NCBI RefSeq assembly: GCF_965221945.1
Contig: NZ_OZ244925.1
Span: 3,720,001-3,784,000, forward strand
Direction of reading: 5' to 3'
DNA length: 64,000 nt
Source of the DNA: Poriferisodalis sp965221945
GTDB lineage: Bacteria > Actinomycetota > Acidimicrobiia > Acidimicrobiales > Poriferisodalaceae
Shown: positions 51,615 to 58,807 of the stretch, piece after piece
Numbering within the stretch: position 1 is the stretch's first letter
Layout of the letters: every line of letters begins with the position of its first letter
The notes under the pieces: generated by a model
Databases searched by the model: none
The model's input: the letters and a program-made list of their open reading frames with translations, nothing else
Told to the model about the DNA's origin: nothing
Translations under genes and position numbers: made by a program

Positions 51615-51908
51615 TCAATCGGGGGCTTCTGGCATGCGTTCGTAGAACTGGACATAGAACGCGGCGTCGTGCGCGGGTTCGATGTGATGGCTGGCGCCGG
51701 GAATGATCGGAACGCGTTCTCCCGCCGCTGCGTGGACTCGCCGCGGCGTGTCATCGACGAACAGCACCGAGCCGTCGACCACGACGAGTTCGGCCCATGT
51801 CGATGTCACATGGGACTTGGTCAGCGCCGGGGGGACGTTGGCGGCGTCGAACGTGGGTGTTCGGCGAGCTGGCGTGGCCGTGGCGGGAACCCTTGGACGG
51901 TCTGGCGT
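51615..51908 (-). CDS. DUF1971-like cupin protein, start unclear
   Basis: About 95 residues. The pattern TFDAANVPPALTKSHVTSTWAELVVV (in pieces: FDAANVPPALTKSH, TSTWAELVVVDG) followed by VPIIPGASHHIEPAHDA and FYVQFYERM matches DUF1971, a small cupin found in tellurite-resistance-like proteins. The conserved region extends upstream of the first standard start (GTG 51809) to a stop at about 51920, and no ATG/GTG/TTG lies in between. It is either a decayed gene or uses a rare start. Confidence 0.6.
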   Translation of the reverse strand, partial: TPDRPRVPATATPARRTPTFDAANVPPALTKSHVTSTWAELVVVDGSVLFVDDTPRRVHAAAGERVPIIPGASHHIEPAHDAAFYVQFYERMPEAPD

Positions 51909-52086
51909 GATGAGCCGAAACTACGCGACCAAGCGCTCGCGAACCGCAGCCCCATCCGGAGGCGAGACGCCGGCTGTCGAAGAACCGCTGCAGGGCAGAT
52001 CAGCCGGGCCGACGAGCTCGCCGCCCGAGCCTCCGCCGCTGCTGCGACCGGCCGGAAATTCGGGTGAAGCAAGAGCGCTTATCGGA

Positions 52087-52092
52087 TAATCT
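52087..52092 (+). promoter_or_regulatory. -10 box of the phd gene
   Basis: TAATCT, 6 nt before ATG 52099, no ribosome site. Confidence 0.5.
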
Positions 52093-52098
52093 GATTCC

Positions 52099-52341
52099 AT
52101 GGCGGAGATCAGCGCAACCGATGCGGCACGGGGTTTCGCTTCCGTCCTCGATGCCGTCGAGCACCGCGGCGAGCAATTCACTGTGGTCCGGCGCGGCAAG
52201 GCGGTCGCCCGCATCGAGCCGCTCGGCCGCGGCGACGGCCGTGAAGTTAAGGAACTGCTTTCCGCCGCACGTCCGGACCCCGCATGGGCCGACGAGCTCG
52301 CGGAGCTGCGCAGGCTGCTTGAGGTCGACGATCGCGCATGA
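52099..52341 (+). CDS. Phd/YefM-type antitoxin
   Basis: 80 residues. MAEISATDAARGFASVLDAV followed by GEQFTVVRRGKAVARIEPL is the Phd/YefM DNA-binding domain. The C-terminal ~30 residues (PDPAWADELAELRRLLEVD) are the toxin-binding helix. It looks complete. It overlaps the next frame by 4 nt (ATGA), the normal layout for Phd/VapC pairs, but that toxin has lost its centre. Confidence 0.85.
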   Translation: MAEISATDAARGFASVLDAVEHRGEQFTVVRRGKAVARIEPLGRGDGREVKELLSAARPDPAWADELAELRRLLEVDDRA

Positions 52342-52556
52342 CAGCGCTGCTGCTGGACACGACTGTCCTCATCGACGCCGAAGTCGCCGTCGTCCACGCC
52401 GAGCTGCTGGCTGAGGCCCAACGAGCCGGCCGGGCGCGCGGCGCCCACGACCTCATCATCGCTGCCACTGCACGAGCAACGAATCGGACTGTCGTCACCG
52501 CCGACCCCAAAGGGTTTGAGGGCCTCACCGGCGTCTCTGTTTCCACCTACCGCTGA
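52338..52556 (+). pseudogene. VapC-type toxin with in-frame central deletion
   Basis: 72 residues instead of about 130. The first 13 residues (MTALLLDTTVLID, first Asp) are joined directly to the normal last 58 (VVHAELLAEAQRAGRARGAH, then DLIIAATARATNRTVVTADP). About 60 residues are missing, including the second catalytic acid (Glu). The frame stays open. The product cannot form a full PIN active site; it could persist as a non-toxic binding fragment. Confidence 0.75.
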
Positions 52557-52617
52557 AGGGCCGCCAGCTTGGACTCGCAGTACCAGATCCCGACCGCAAC
52601 GCCCGAATAGGTCAAAT

Positions 52618-52659
52618 ATGCAACGATTGTTGCATTTATGCTGGCTATAGAACTAGGCT
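52618..52659 (+). promoter_or_regulatory. Palindromic operator and -10 box before the MNT gene
   Basis: ATGCAAC-GATT-GTTGCAT (52618-52635) is a perfect inverted repeat. The -10 box TAGGCT (52654-52659) is 6 nt before ATG 52666. The operator lies near a -35 position and suits the gene's own winged helix. Confidence 0.65.
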
Positions 52660-52665
52660 GTCGGC

Positions 52666-53289
52666 ATGGACTTCGTGCATCCGGTCAGTGCCGTGATCCC
52701 AGGAGCGCAAGGACAAGTGCTCGCTGTGCTCGCGGAGACATCTGCTGAGCTCAACCTGCGCACCGTGGCTCGGCTGGCCGGCGTGAGCGCATCACAAGCG
52801 TCGCGTGTGATTCCCGGCCTCGTGGAACTCGGCTTGGTGGAGCGACGAGAGGTGCCGCCGTCGTCATTGTTCCGCCTCAATCGCCACAACGAGGCCGCTC
52901 GAGTCGTCGTCGAGCTGGCTCGATTGCGAGACAACGTGCTCGAGCGAATCGGCACCGCTGCAGGGAATCTGCCCCAGCCGCCTGCGAGCATCATCATCTT
53001 CGGGTCATTCGGCCGCCGCGAGGCTGACCGGACCAGCGACATCGATGTCGTCGTGGTGCGCCCCGACGAGGTGGACCCCGACGATGACGCATGGGCCGAA
53101 GGGATCGATCGGTGGCGCGAGAACGCCCGAGCGATCGCGGGGAACGACATCGAGGTCATCGAGGTCGGGCTGACCGAAGCCGTCGAGAGGCTGTCGGACG
53201 GTGGGCCGGTGTGGGAAGAAATCGAACGCGATGGCGTAGCTGTCTTCGGTGCGTCCCTGGACGAACTCCAGGACATGGCCAATGCCTAG
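52666..53289 (+). CDS. Winged-helix MNT nucleotidyltransferase antitoxin
   Basis: 207 residues. The N-terminal winged helix is LNLRTVARLAGVSASQASRV then IPGLVELGLVERREV. The C-terminal minimal nucleotidyltransferase has IIIFGSFGRREADRTSDID then VVVVRP, the GSx10DxD signature, all residues present. In MNT/HEPN modules the MNT protein neutralises the HEPN RNase by nucleotidylating it. The fused DNA-binding domain and the palindrome upstream suggest autoregulation. It overlaps the HEPN remnant by 8 nt. Confidence 0.83.
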   Translation: MDFVHPVSAVIPGAQGQVLAVLAETSAELNLRTVARLAGVSASQASRVIPGLVELGLVERREVPPSSLFRLNRHNEAARVVVELARLRDNVLERIGTAAGNLPQPPASIIIFGSFGRREADRTSDIDVVVVRPDEVDPDDDAWAEGIDRWRENARAIAGNDIEVIEVGLTEAVERLSDGGPVWEEIERDGVAVFGASLDELQDMANA

Positions 53290-53533
53290 ATCGTCTCGGA
53301 CAAGACCCGTGTCAGCTGCTCAAGTGCGTGCATACGCCCGCAAAGCTCAAGAGTTCGCCGACGGCAATGCAGTCGCCAAGGATCTGCGCCGACTCCTTCC
53401 GCTCAAGACCCAGGCCGAATACGAACCCGAAGGCAGAGTGAACCCCGGCGGCTCACCGAGTGACTTGGTGGCTACACGCGGACCGTCTGGATCTCAGCCG
53501 ATAGGCGTGACAGGTCGCCCGGGTCGCTGGTGA
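53282..53533 (+). pseudogene. HEPN toxin with central deletion
   Basis: The start (VSAAQVRAYARKAQEFADG) matches the HEPN N-terminal helix in MNT-linked toxins. It is joined directly to the late segment AVAKDLRRLLPLKTQAEYEP, which in relatives lies about 70-80 residues further on. The missing part holds the RxxxxH RNase motif. After EYEP the frame drifts into unrelated sequence (VNPGGSPSDLVATRG) and overlaps the opposite-strand PIN gene. The toxin must be inactive. Confidence 0.65.
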
Positions 53534-53849
53534 GCACCGGCAGGCCCAAACGCAGGGCGCAGATGGCAACGTGCGCGTCGACGGTGTCGGTGGTCTGCGT
53601 CGATGCCAGCAGCACGCCGACCAGACGCGCGTCGCTCGCATCCAGCGGCACGATGTCGATCTCGGGCCTGCGAAGCAGGGCTGCGAGTCGTGTTTGACGG
53701 CGTGGGTTGCGCCACGCTTGGGCGACACAGCCCGCCGGGACCGTCAGCGTCACGCCGATAGCTCGTGCTTCTGCGACGAGCGCGATCATGGTGCGGGTCG
53801 CGCGTTCCCACGCGATGAGTGCCCCGGTGTCGATAACTGCGCTGTTCAC
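53472..53849 (-). CDS. PIN-family toxin
   Basis: 125 residues with the PIN set: Asp in AVIDTGALIAWE (and Glu), LTVPAGCVAQAWRNPRRQTR central segment, Asp in TDTVDAHVAICALRLGL, Asp in LTSDPGDLSRL. Looks intact. The GTG start overlaps the antitoxin stop as GTGA. The 3' end overlaps the HEPN remnant on the opposite strand by 62 bp. Confidence 0.82.
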   Translation of the reverse strand: MNSAVIDTGALIAWERATRTMIALVAEARAIGVTLTVPAGCVAQAWRNPRRQTRLAALLRRPEIDIVPLDASDARLVGVLLASTQTTDTVDAHVAICALRLGLPVLTSDPGDLSRLSAEIQTVRV

Positions 53850-53980
53850 GCAGCAGCGTCGCCCGACAGCACGTGCCTGGCCGCAGCGCGTTCGTCGGGT
53901 GTGAGCGGCCCGCCGGTCTCGTCGAGCATTGTGGCCAGCAGCACGTCGAAGTCAGCGTCGGCCGCGAGCTGGCATCGCAC
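53846..53980 (-). CDS. Small antitoxin, possibly truncated
   Basis: A 44-residue frame, VRCQLAADADFDVLLATMLD then ETGGPLTPDERAAARHVLSG, matches the toxin-binding C-terminus of antitoxins that precede this PIN group. GTG 53980 is the only standard start; the DNA-binding N-terminus expected in relatives (about 30-35 residues) is not seen. It may be a functional short antitoxin or a 3' remnant that still controls the PIN toxin. It overlaps the toxin by GTGA. Confidence 0.5.
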   Translation of the reverse strand: MRCQLAADADFDVLLATMLDETGGPLTPDERAAARHVLSGDAAA

Positions 53981-54035
53981 GCAGTGTTCGCACCTGACGC
54001 CTCGTTGAAGCGTTCGAACTATGCCCCGCCGTCGG

Positions 54036-54401
54036 TCAGTCGAAGTCGCTCGGGCTCGGGGGCCTCATCAGTGCGTCGATCGCCGTCCACAAAGTGCGCG
54101 ACACCGGGTCGAACAGCACCGGCACCAGCACCCCGACAGGAGCGGCGAGCGCCAGCAGCAAGCTGCGGCTGATATCAGTGCCCCAGACCAGCATCGCCGC
54201 AACGACGGTCGCCAGCACGGCGGCTGCGGACACGACCGTGTTCACGGCCACTGCGCCCAGCCAATGACCTTCCATGCGTTCGAATCTCAAGCCGCAGCTT
54301 GGACACCGCTCTCGTATATCGAACATGGCCCAACGTCGAAACAAGCCGCGGTTGCCACAGGACGGGCAGGCCAACGTCAATCCGCGCCACAGCACGCGCA
54401 C
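54036..54401 (-). CDS. DUF983 membrane protein
   Basis: 121 residues with the DUF983 features: LACPSCGNRGLFRRWAMFDI, RCPSCGLRFERMEGHWLGAV and two membrane helices (about 50-75 and 80-100). Two CxxC pairs are probably a zinc ribbon. Relatives are small envelope proteins next to cytochrome oxidase genes, but none is nearby. It starts the lower-GC stretch that leads to the uptake operon. Confidence 0.8.
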   Translation of the reverse strand: MRVLWRGLTLACPSCGNRGLFRRWAMFDIRERCPSCGLRFERMEGHWLGAVAVNTVVSAAAVLATVVAAMLVWGTDISRSLLLALAAPVGVLVPVLFDPVSRTLWTAIDALMRPPSPSDFD

Positions 54402-54675
54402 TCCCGCAGTTTGCCCGTTGATTCACCCTGGGACGTTTCTATAGATGTCAAGTGCGGGTTGTGAGGGTGGCGAGGTCGCCTTCGATCAGGGCGGTGCTCG
54501 CGATCACCGCCTAGGAGCCGCTGACCGCGGTCGACGTCACTGCGAGATCACACTCGCATGGATCCCTTCTGAATGGTTTCGTAGTTGCGCGCCAGCGTTC
54601 TTGACCGCTCGCGTCAGGTGCGAGAAATGATCGAACAAACGTATCGTTCTGACTTGGCGAATGAGAGCAGCGTGG

Positions 54676-54681
54676 TAGCGT
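54676..54681 (+). promoter_or_regulatory. -10 box of the LuxR-type gene
   Basis: TAGCGT, 6 nt before GTG 54688. Confidence 0.45.
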
Positions 54682-54687
54682 CCATCC

Positions 54688-55500
54688 GTGAAGTCGCAAT
54701 CCGATGTCGCGAGATTCGTCGGTTCTGTGGCCGCTGTCGCTTCTTCTTCCGCGCCGGCTGAGGACCGAGTCGAAGACATTCTCGACGAGGTCAGCGACGT
54801 CCTGCCGTTCGTGGGGGCATGCATTACGGCACCGCCCGACTCTCTCGGACGGAGCGAGATCGTGTCCAGCCGGGGGTACTCTCACGACCTCGTCACGCAC
54901 CTGAGCAGCAAGTCGTTCTTCGACGAGTGGCGAGAAATGCAGCCGCCACAACGCGGAACCCGATTGAACGAGGCGCTGAGCCTTGAACCACTCCCGGAGA
55001 CAGTGGTGGACTACGTCATACCTGCGGGCTTCGGCGGCGGCGTGTCGGTTCCTTTGTCAACCCACGACGACGCATTCGGCGGCATGCACTTCTCTACCGA
55101 GACGGAAGATGACATCACAGACCTGGCGCACTTGAGCCTGTGCATTATTGCCCCGACGCTGGACAACGTCGTGGCCTGCGTCCCCAGAACGAGCGTGCGC
55201 GCCCTGCTCAGCGAGAGAGAGCGAGAAGTTCTCGGACTTGTCGCAAGAGGCGATTCGAACGCGCAAATCGCTGCGACGCTGTACATCGCCCAGCGCACCG
55301 TCGCGACCCATGTAGAGCACATCCTGTCCAAGCTGGGCGCGGCTAATCGTGCGCACGCGGCGGTCATTGGACTTGGGCTGGGATTGATTCCCCTCGACCA
55401 GGCCGATAAGCATCCTGAGTCGCATCGGCCGCGAGGTCAGTCGTGTCAAAAACTTTCTTCTCGACTGGGGACCGCGGTTGGGCCGAAGTATGCGCGGTGA
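54688..55500 (+). CDS. LuxR-type transcription regulator
   Basis: 270 residues. The N-terminal ~165 residues (no membrane helix; SVPLSTHDDAFGGMHFS) resemble a GAF-like sensor. The C-terminal LuxR helix-turn-helix is LLSEREREVLGLVARGDSNA then QIAATLYIAQRTVATHVEHI, complete. It ends about 40 residues after the HTH, overlapping the end of livF on the other strand by 55 bp. Facing the liv operon, it probably controls uptake. Its ligand is unknown. Confidence 0.83.
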   Translation: MKSQSDVARFVGSVAAVASSSAPAEDRVEDILDEVSDVLPFVGACITAPPDSLGRSEIVSSRGYSHDLVTHLSSKSFFDEWREMQPPQRGTRLNEALSLEPLPETVVDYVIPAGFGGGVSVPLSTHDDAFGGMHFSTETEDDITDLAHLSLCIIAPTLDNVVACVPRTSVRALLSEREREVLGLVARGDSNAQIAATLYIAQRTVATHVEHILSKLGAANRAHAAVIGLGLGLIPLDQADKHPESHRPRGQSCQKLSSRLGTAVGPKYAR

Positions 55501-56174
55501 AGCGGACTGGGATCTTTCAACAGGACATCTGCCCGTTCCTCCAGGACGACTTGCCCACGTGCGAGCACCAAGACAGTCTCCGCAACCTCGAGGGCGATAG
55601 TGGCGAACTGCTCGACGAGCAGTACTGCGACACCCGCCTCAGCCGCGGACTTCACGACGCCGATCAGCCTCTGAATGACGCGGGGTGCAAGACCAAGCGA
55701 AATCTCATCGATCAGCAGGACCGAAGGGTCCGTGATGAGGGCGCGGGCAAGGACGAGCATCTGTTGTTCCCCACCCGACAGATCGCTTGAGCGCATGCGA
55801 GCCTTGGGCCGAAGCTCCGGAAAGACCTCATACGCAAGCGCGACATCGTTCGAGGCGACACGCAGGTTCTCCTCGACTGAAAGATCAGCGAAGATCCGTC
55901 GACCCTGTCGCACGTGGCGGAGGCCACACCGGTTGCGATGGCGGCGCGATTTGTTCGTGACGTCGTTGCCGTGGAGCTGAATTGCGCCTTCGAACGGTTT
56001 GACGACCCCCGATACCGCTTCGAGCAACGTCGTCTTGCCTGAGCCGTTGGCACCCACCAGGGCGACGACTTCTGATGGCCAGATGTTGAAGCTGGTGTGG
56101 CGAACGACAGGCACACCATTGCGCCGCACGTCGAGATCGAGGACTGTGAGCGCAGGGCGCCGCGCTGAGTTCAT
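55446..56174 (-). CDS. livF: Branched-chain/amide ABC transporter ATPase LivF
   Basis: 242 residues. Walker A GANGSGKTT, Q-loop near RHVRQGRRIFADLSVEENL, signature LSGGEQQMLVLARAL, Walker B VLLIDEISLGLAP and a His-less switch region (LLVEQFAT), the normal LivF variant. It is the last gene of the operon; its start overlaps the livMG stop by 4 nt. The substrate is probably an amino acid, amide or urea-like compound, given the neighbouring amidohydrolase. Confidence 0.88.
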   Translation of the reverse strand: MNSARRPALTVLDLDVRRNGVPVVRHTSFNIWPSEVVALVGANGSGKTTLLEAVSGVVKPFEGAIQLHGNDVTNKSRRHRNRCGLRHVRQGRRIFADLSVEENLRVASNDVALAYEVFPELRPKARMRSSDLSGGEQQMLVLARALITDPSVLLIDEISLGLAPRVIQRLIGVVKSAAEAGVAVLLVEQFATIALEVAETVLVLARGQVVLEERADVLLKDPSPLHRAYFGPTAVPSREESF

Positions 56175-57865
56175 GTGACTTTCCGCTCTATGCCGAGGTA
56201 ACTCGCAACCACTTGCTCGCTCGCCAATGTCGGAGCGGTCGGGCCTGCGGCGATCGACTGTCCTTGATCCAAGACGACAACCGTCTCACAGACATCGCGA
56301 ATCAGCCGCAGATCGTGCTCGATGATCAACAGGCCGATGCCCCATTCGCCAGCTACGCAGGTCAGAGCTGATCCGAGCAGTCTTGACTCGGTGTCGGTCA
56401 GGCCGGCCGCGGGCTCGTCCAAGAGAGCAACTGCAGGCACCGAGCAGAGCGCGGCGACAAGTTCGAGCTTCCGACGCGCGGCCGAGTCGAGTTGCGCGAT
56501 GCGCGTACGGGAATCTGGCAGGTCGAATTGTGCAAGCAGCCAGTCTCTCTGTTCCATGGTGGTGCGTCGCCTTGCAGCGACGGCAAGGTAACTGTCCACC
56601 GAGAGGCGAGTCGGTGTTCGCTCTCGCTGAAAGGTGCGTGCGAGACCCGCTCGGGCGCGCTGATGGGCGGTGAGCGAATGCAGCGGTCGGGACCCCAAAT
56701 GGACGGTGCCTTCGGTCGCCGACAGGTATCCGGTCACGGCGTCCACGAGACTTGATTTTCCGGCGCCGTTGGCTCCGATGAGTCCGACGACTTGACCTGG
56801 TGTTACGTCGATCGATACGCCGCCGACAGCGCGTACTGATCCGTAGTCCACAGTGAGATCTCGAACGACAAGTGAGCTGTTCCTCGAACTTGGCCGTTGG
56901 CACTTGTGCGTCTCTCGCCGATTTGAAGACGGCGCGTGCCGTCGTCTCCGGAACTTTGAAGCCAGCGCAATCCACTGGCCTGCGATGCCGTCGCTGTCTT
57001 GGCTGAGCACATGTGCTGCGCCAACTGCGAATACCAAAGGTCCGATGTCCTGGGACCATCCCAGCATCCGCAACAGCTCGGGAATCCATGCCGAGAAGGT
57101 GCCGGCAATTGCGGCTCCGAGAGCTCCCGCAGCTCCGGCCATCACGATGAGCGCAAAGATCACCAATGAGTCGATCGGCTCCAGCTGCCGCGCAGATACC
57201 CGCCCTACTTGCAACGCGAGGAGTCCTCCAGCGATGCCGGCGACAAAAGCGCTGACGGCGAACGCCGTGAGTTTGGTCAAGATGATGGATCGCCCGGCTG
57301 CGGCGGTAGTCCGTTCCGATTGGCCCACCATCGCCCACGATGTTCCGACTACCTGACGGCGAAGCGCCCGCAGGCCAAGCTCCAACACGAGCGCCACCAA
57401 GAGCGTGAACCAAAGGAAGCGCAGTTCAGAAGCGGCGATGGATGGCCTCGGAGCAAGGAAGTTGTCGCGCTCGCCTGGAAAGCCCCGGTTGAAGACTGTG
57501 ATCTGGATCGCCGCCGCGAGCCCGAGAGTTACGACTGCGAGATCCACCCCGCGCAGGCGGAGAGCCGGAAGACCGACGAGAACACCGATCGGAACGGCGG
57601 CTATCCCGCCGAGAACCAAGGCGACCTCCACCGGCACCCGAGTGTGCAGTGCGAACCATCCGACGGTCCAGCCTCCGATCCCGGCGAGGCTGACTTGGCA
57701 CAACGACACCATGCGGGCATCCGAATACAGGAAACCGACAGAGCGAGCCAAGATTGCCGTAATGATCGCACTGGTCGTGAGAAAGAGCCGGAATTCGCTC
57801 TGAACGGACATGATCACGCCCACAGCGATGGCGGCGGCGCCGAGCCGTATGTCAGCGCGCGTCAT
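56171..57865 (-). CDS. LivM-LivG fusion (permease plus ATPase)
   Basis: 564 residues. Residues 1-~300 are a LivM permease (about eight helices, including VGLPALRLRGVDLAVVTLGL), followed by a basic linker and a LivG ATPase: Walker A GANGAGKSS, Q-loop LARTFQRERTPTRLSVDSYL, Walker B ALLDEPAAGLTD and switch LLIIEHD. The signature position reads LDSAARRKLE, far from LSxGQxR/LSYGEQRR, so it is degenerate. LivF has a normal signature, and many ABC dimers need only one good site. ATG 57865 overlaps livH by 14 nt. Confidence 0.85.
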   Translation of the reverse strand: MTRADIRLGAAAIAVGVIMSVQSEFRLFLTTSAIITAILARSVGFLYSDARMVSLCQVSLAGIGGWTVGWFALHTRVPVEVALVLGGIAAVPIGVLVGLPALRLRGVDLAVVTLGLAAAIQITVFNRGFPGERDNFLAPRPSIAASELRFLWFTLLVALVLELGLRALRRQVVGTSWAMVGQSERTTAAAGRSIILTKLTAFAVSAFVAGIAGGLLALQVGRVSARQLEPIDSLVIFALIVMAGAAGALGAAIAGTFSAWIPELLRMLGWSQDIGPLVFAVGAAHVLSQDSDGIAGQWIALASKFRRRRHAPSSNRRETHKCQRPSSRNSSLVVRDLTVDYGSVRAVGGVSIDVTPGQVVGLIGANGAGKSSLVDAVTGYLSATEGTVHLGSRPLHSLTAHQRARAGLARTFQRERTPTRLSVDSYLAVAARRRTTMEQRDWLLAQFDLPDSRTRIAQLDSAARRKLELVAALCSVPAVALLDEPAAGLTDTESRLLGSALTCVAGEWGIGLLIIEHDLRLIRDVCETVVVLDQGQSIAAGPTAPTLASEQVVASYLGIERKVT

Positions 57866-58724
57866 CCCACACCTCGTCACGACGCTGCCAAAGGAGGAGC
57901 GCCAGGATCAGAAAAAATGGGACCGCAGCGCGATAGCGGCTGATGCCGGGGAGCCGCGCCGAGTACGCCTCCAAGAAGGCGATCGCGAATCCGGCCCCGA
58001 GAGTCGGCCATACACGCTCGAAGCGTCCGGCGAGGGCGGCCGCCAAGCCGGGCAGCAGCAAGAAGACCATGGGAGCAAAAGCAGGCGGCCTGCTGGGTCC
58101 GACCAAGATTGCGCCGAGTGCTGCGAGAAGCCCGGCCACACCCCATACGGCAGCTGTCAGGGCGGCGACCGGCACACCGTTGAGTTCCGCGGTGATGGCA
58201 TCTTGGGACATGGCTCGAAGGCGGATTCCGACCCGCGTGCGCACCAGCACGACACTCGCCGCCGTCGTGACGACCAAGGCAACGGTCACTGCGATCATCG
58301 TGTCGAAGGTGATGCGCACTCCGGCGACCTCGACAAATCTTCCCGGCAGGAACGGCTGAGAGGCGCGCGGGCTGTCGCCGAAGATCCGGAAGCCAGCCGC
58401 GAGCATGCCGAGCAGGACCGCAATGGTGACCGTGCTGCGCGTCAGCGGCTGGTGGTCGCGAAATAGGGCTGCGAATGTGGCGCCCAACGCTGCGCCGAGC
58501 AAGACGCCCACAATCAAGGCAACGGTTGCGGCTTGGAAAATGGGGACACCGTTGTCGAGGAGCGCAAGCATCGAGAACGCGCCCATTGCGCCGACAGCCG
58601 TCGTGGCGAAATTGAGCGTGCCCGCCATTCGGTAGATCAGCACGATGCAGATGCCAAAGATGGCGTACGACGCGCCTGCTGTGAGCGAAGCGACGAACGC
58701 TCGGATCATCGTCGACGGGGACAA
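57852..58724 (-). CDS. livH: Branched-chain/amide ABC permease LivH
   Basis: 290 residues with eight or so membrane helices. The LivH-like cytoplasmic loop VRTRVGIRLRAMSQDAITAE is present, as are ICIVLIYRMAGTLNFA at helix 1-2. It lies between livJ and the livMG fusion; a 14-nt overlap with livMG indicates coupling. Confidence 0.87.
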   Translation of the reverse strand: MSPSTMIRAFVASLTAGASYAIFGICIVLIYRMAGTLNFATTAVGAMGAFSMLALLDNGVPIFQAATVALIVGVLLGAALGATFAALFRDHQPLTRSTVTIAVLLGMLAAGFRIFGDSPRASQPFLPGRFVEVAGVRITFDTMIAVTVALVVTTAASVVLVRTRVGIRLRAMSQDAITAELNGVPVAALTAAVWGVAGLLAALGAILVGPSRPPAFAPMVFLLLPGLAAALAGRFERVWPTLGAGFAIAFLEAYSARLPGISRYRAAVPFFLILALLLWQRRDEVWDDAR

Positions 58725-58807
58725 GCGCCCGCTTCTGCGACCGCGTCAGACGACACGGTCACAGAAGGAGGGCAACCCGGGAGGCCACTCACAGCAGGGA
58801 GGCTTTC

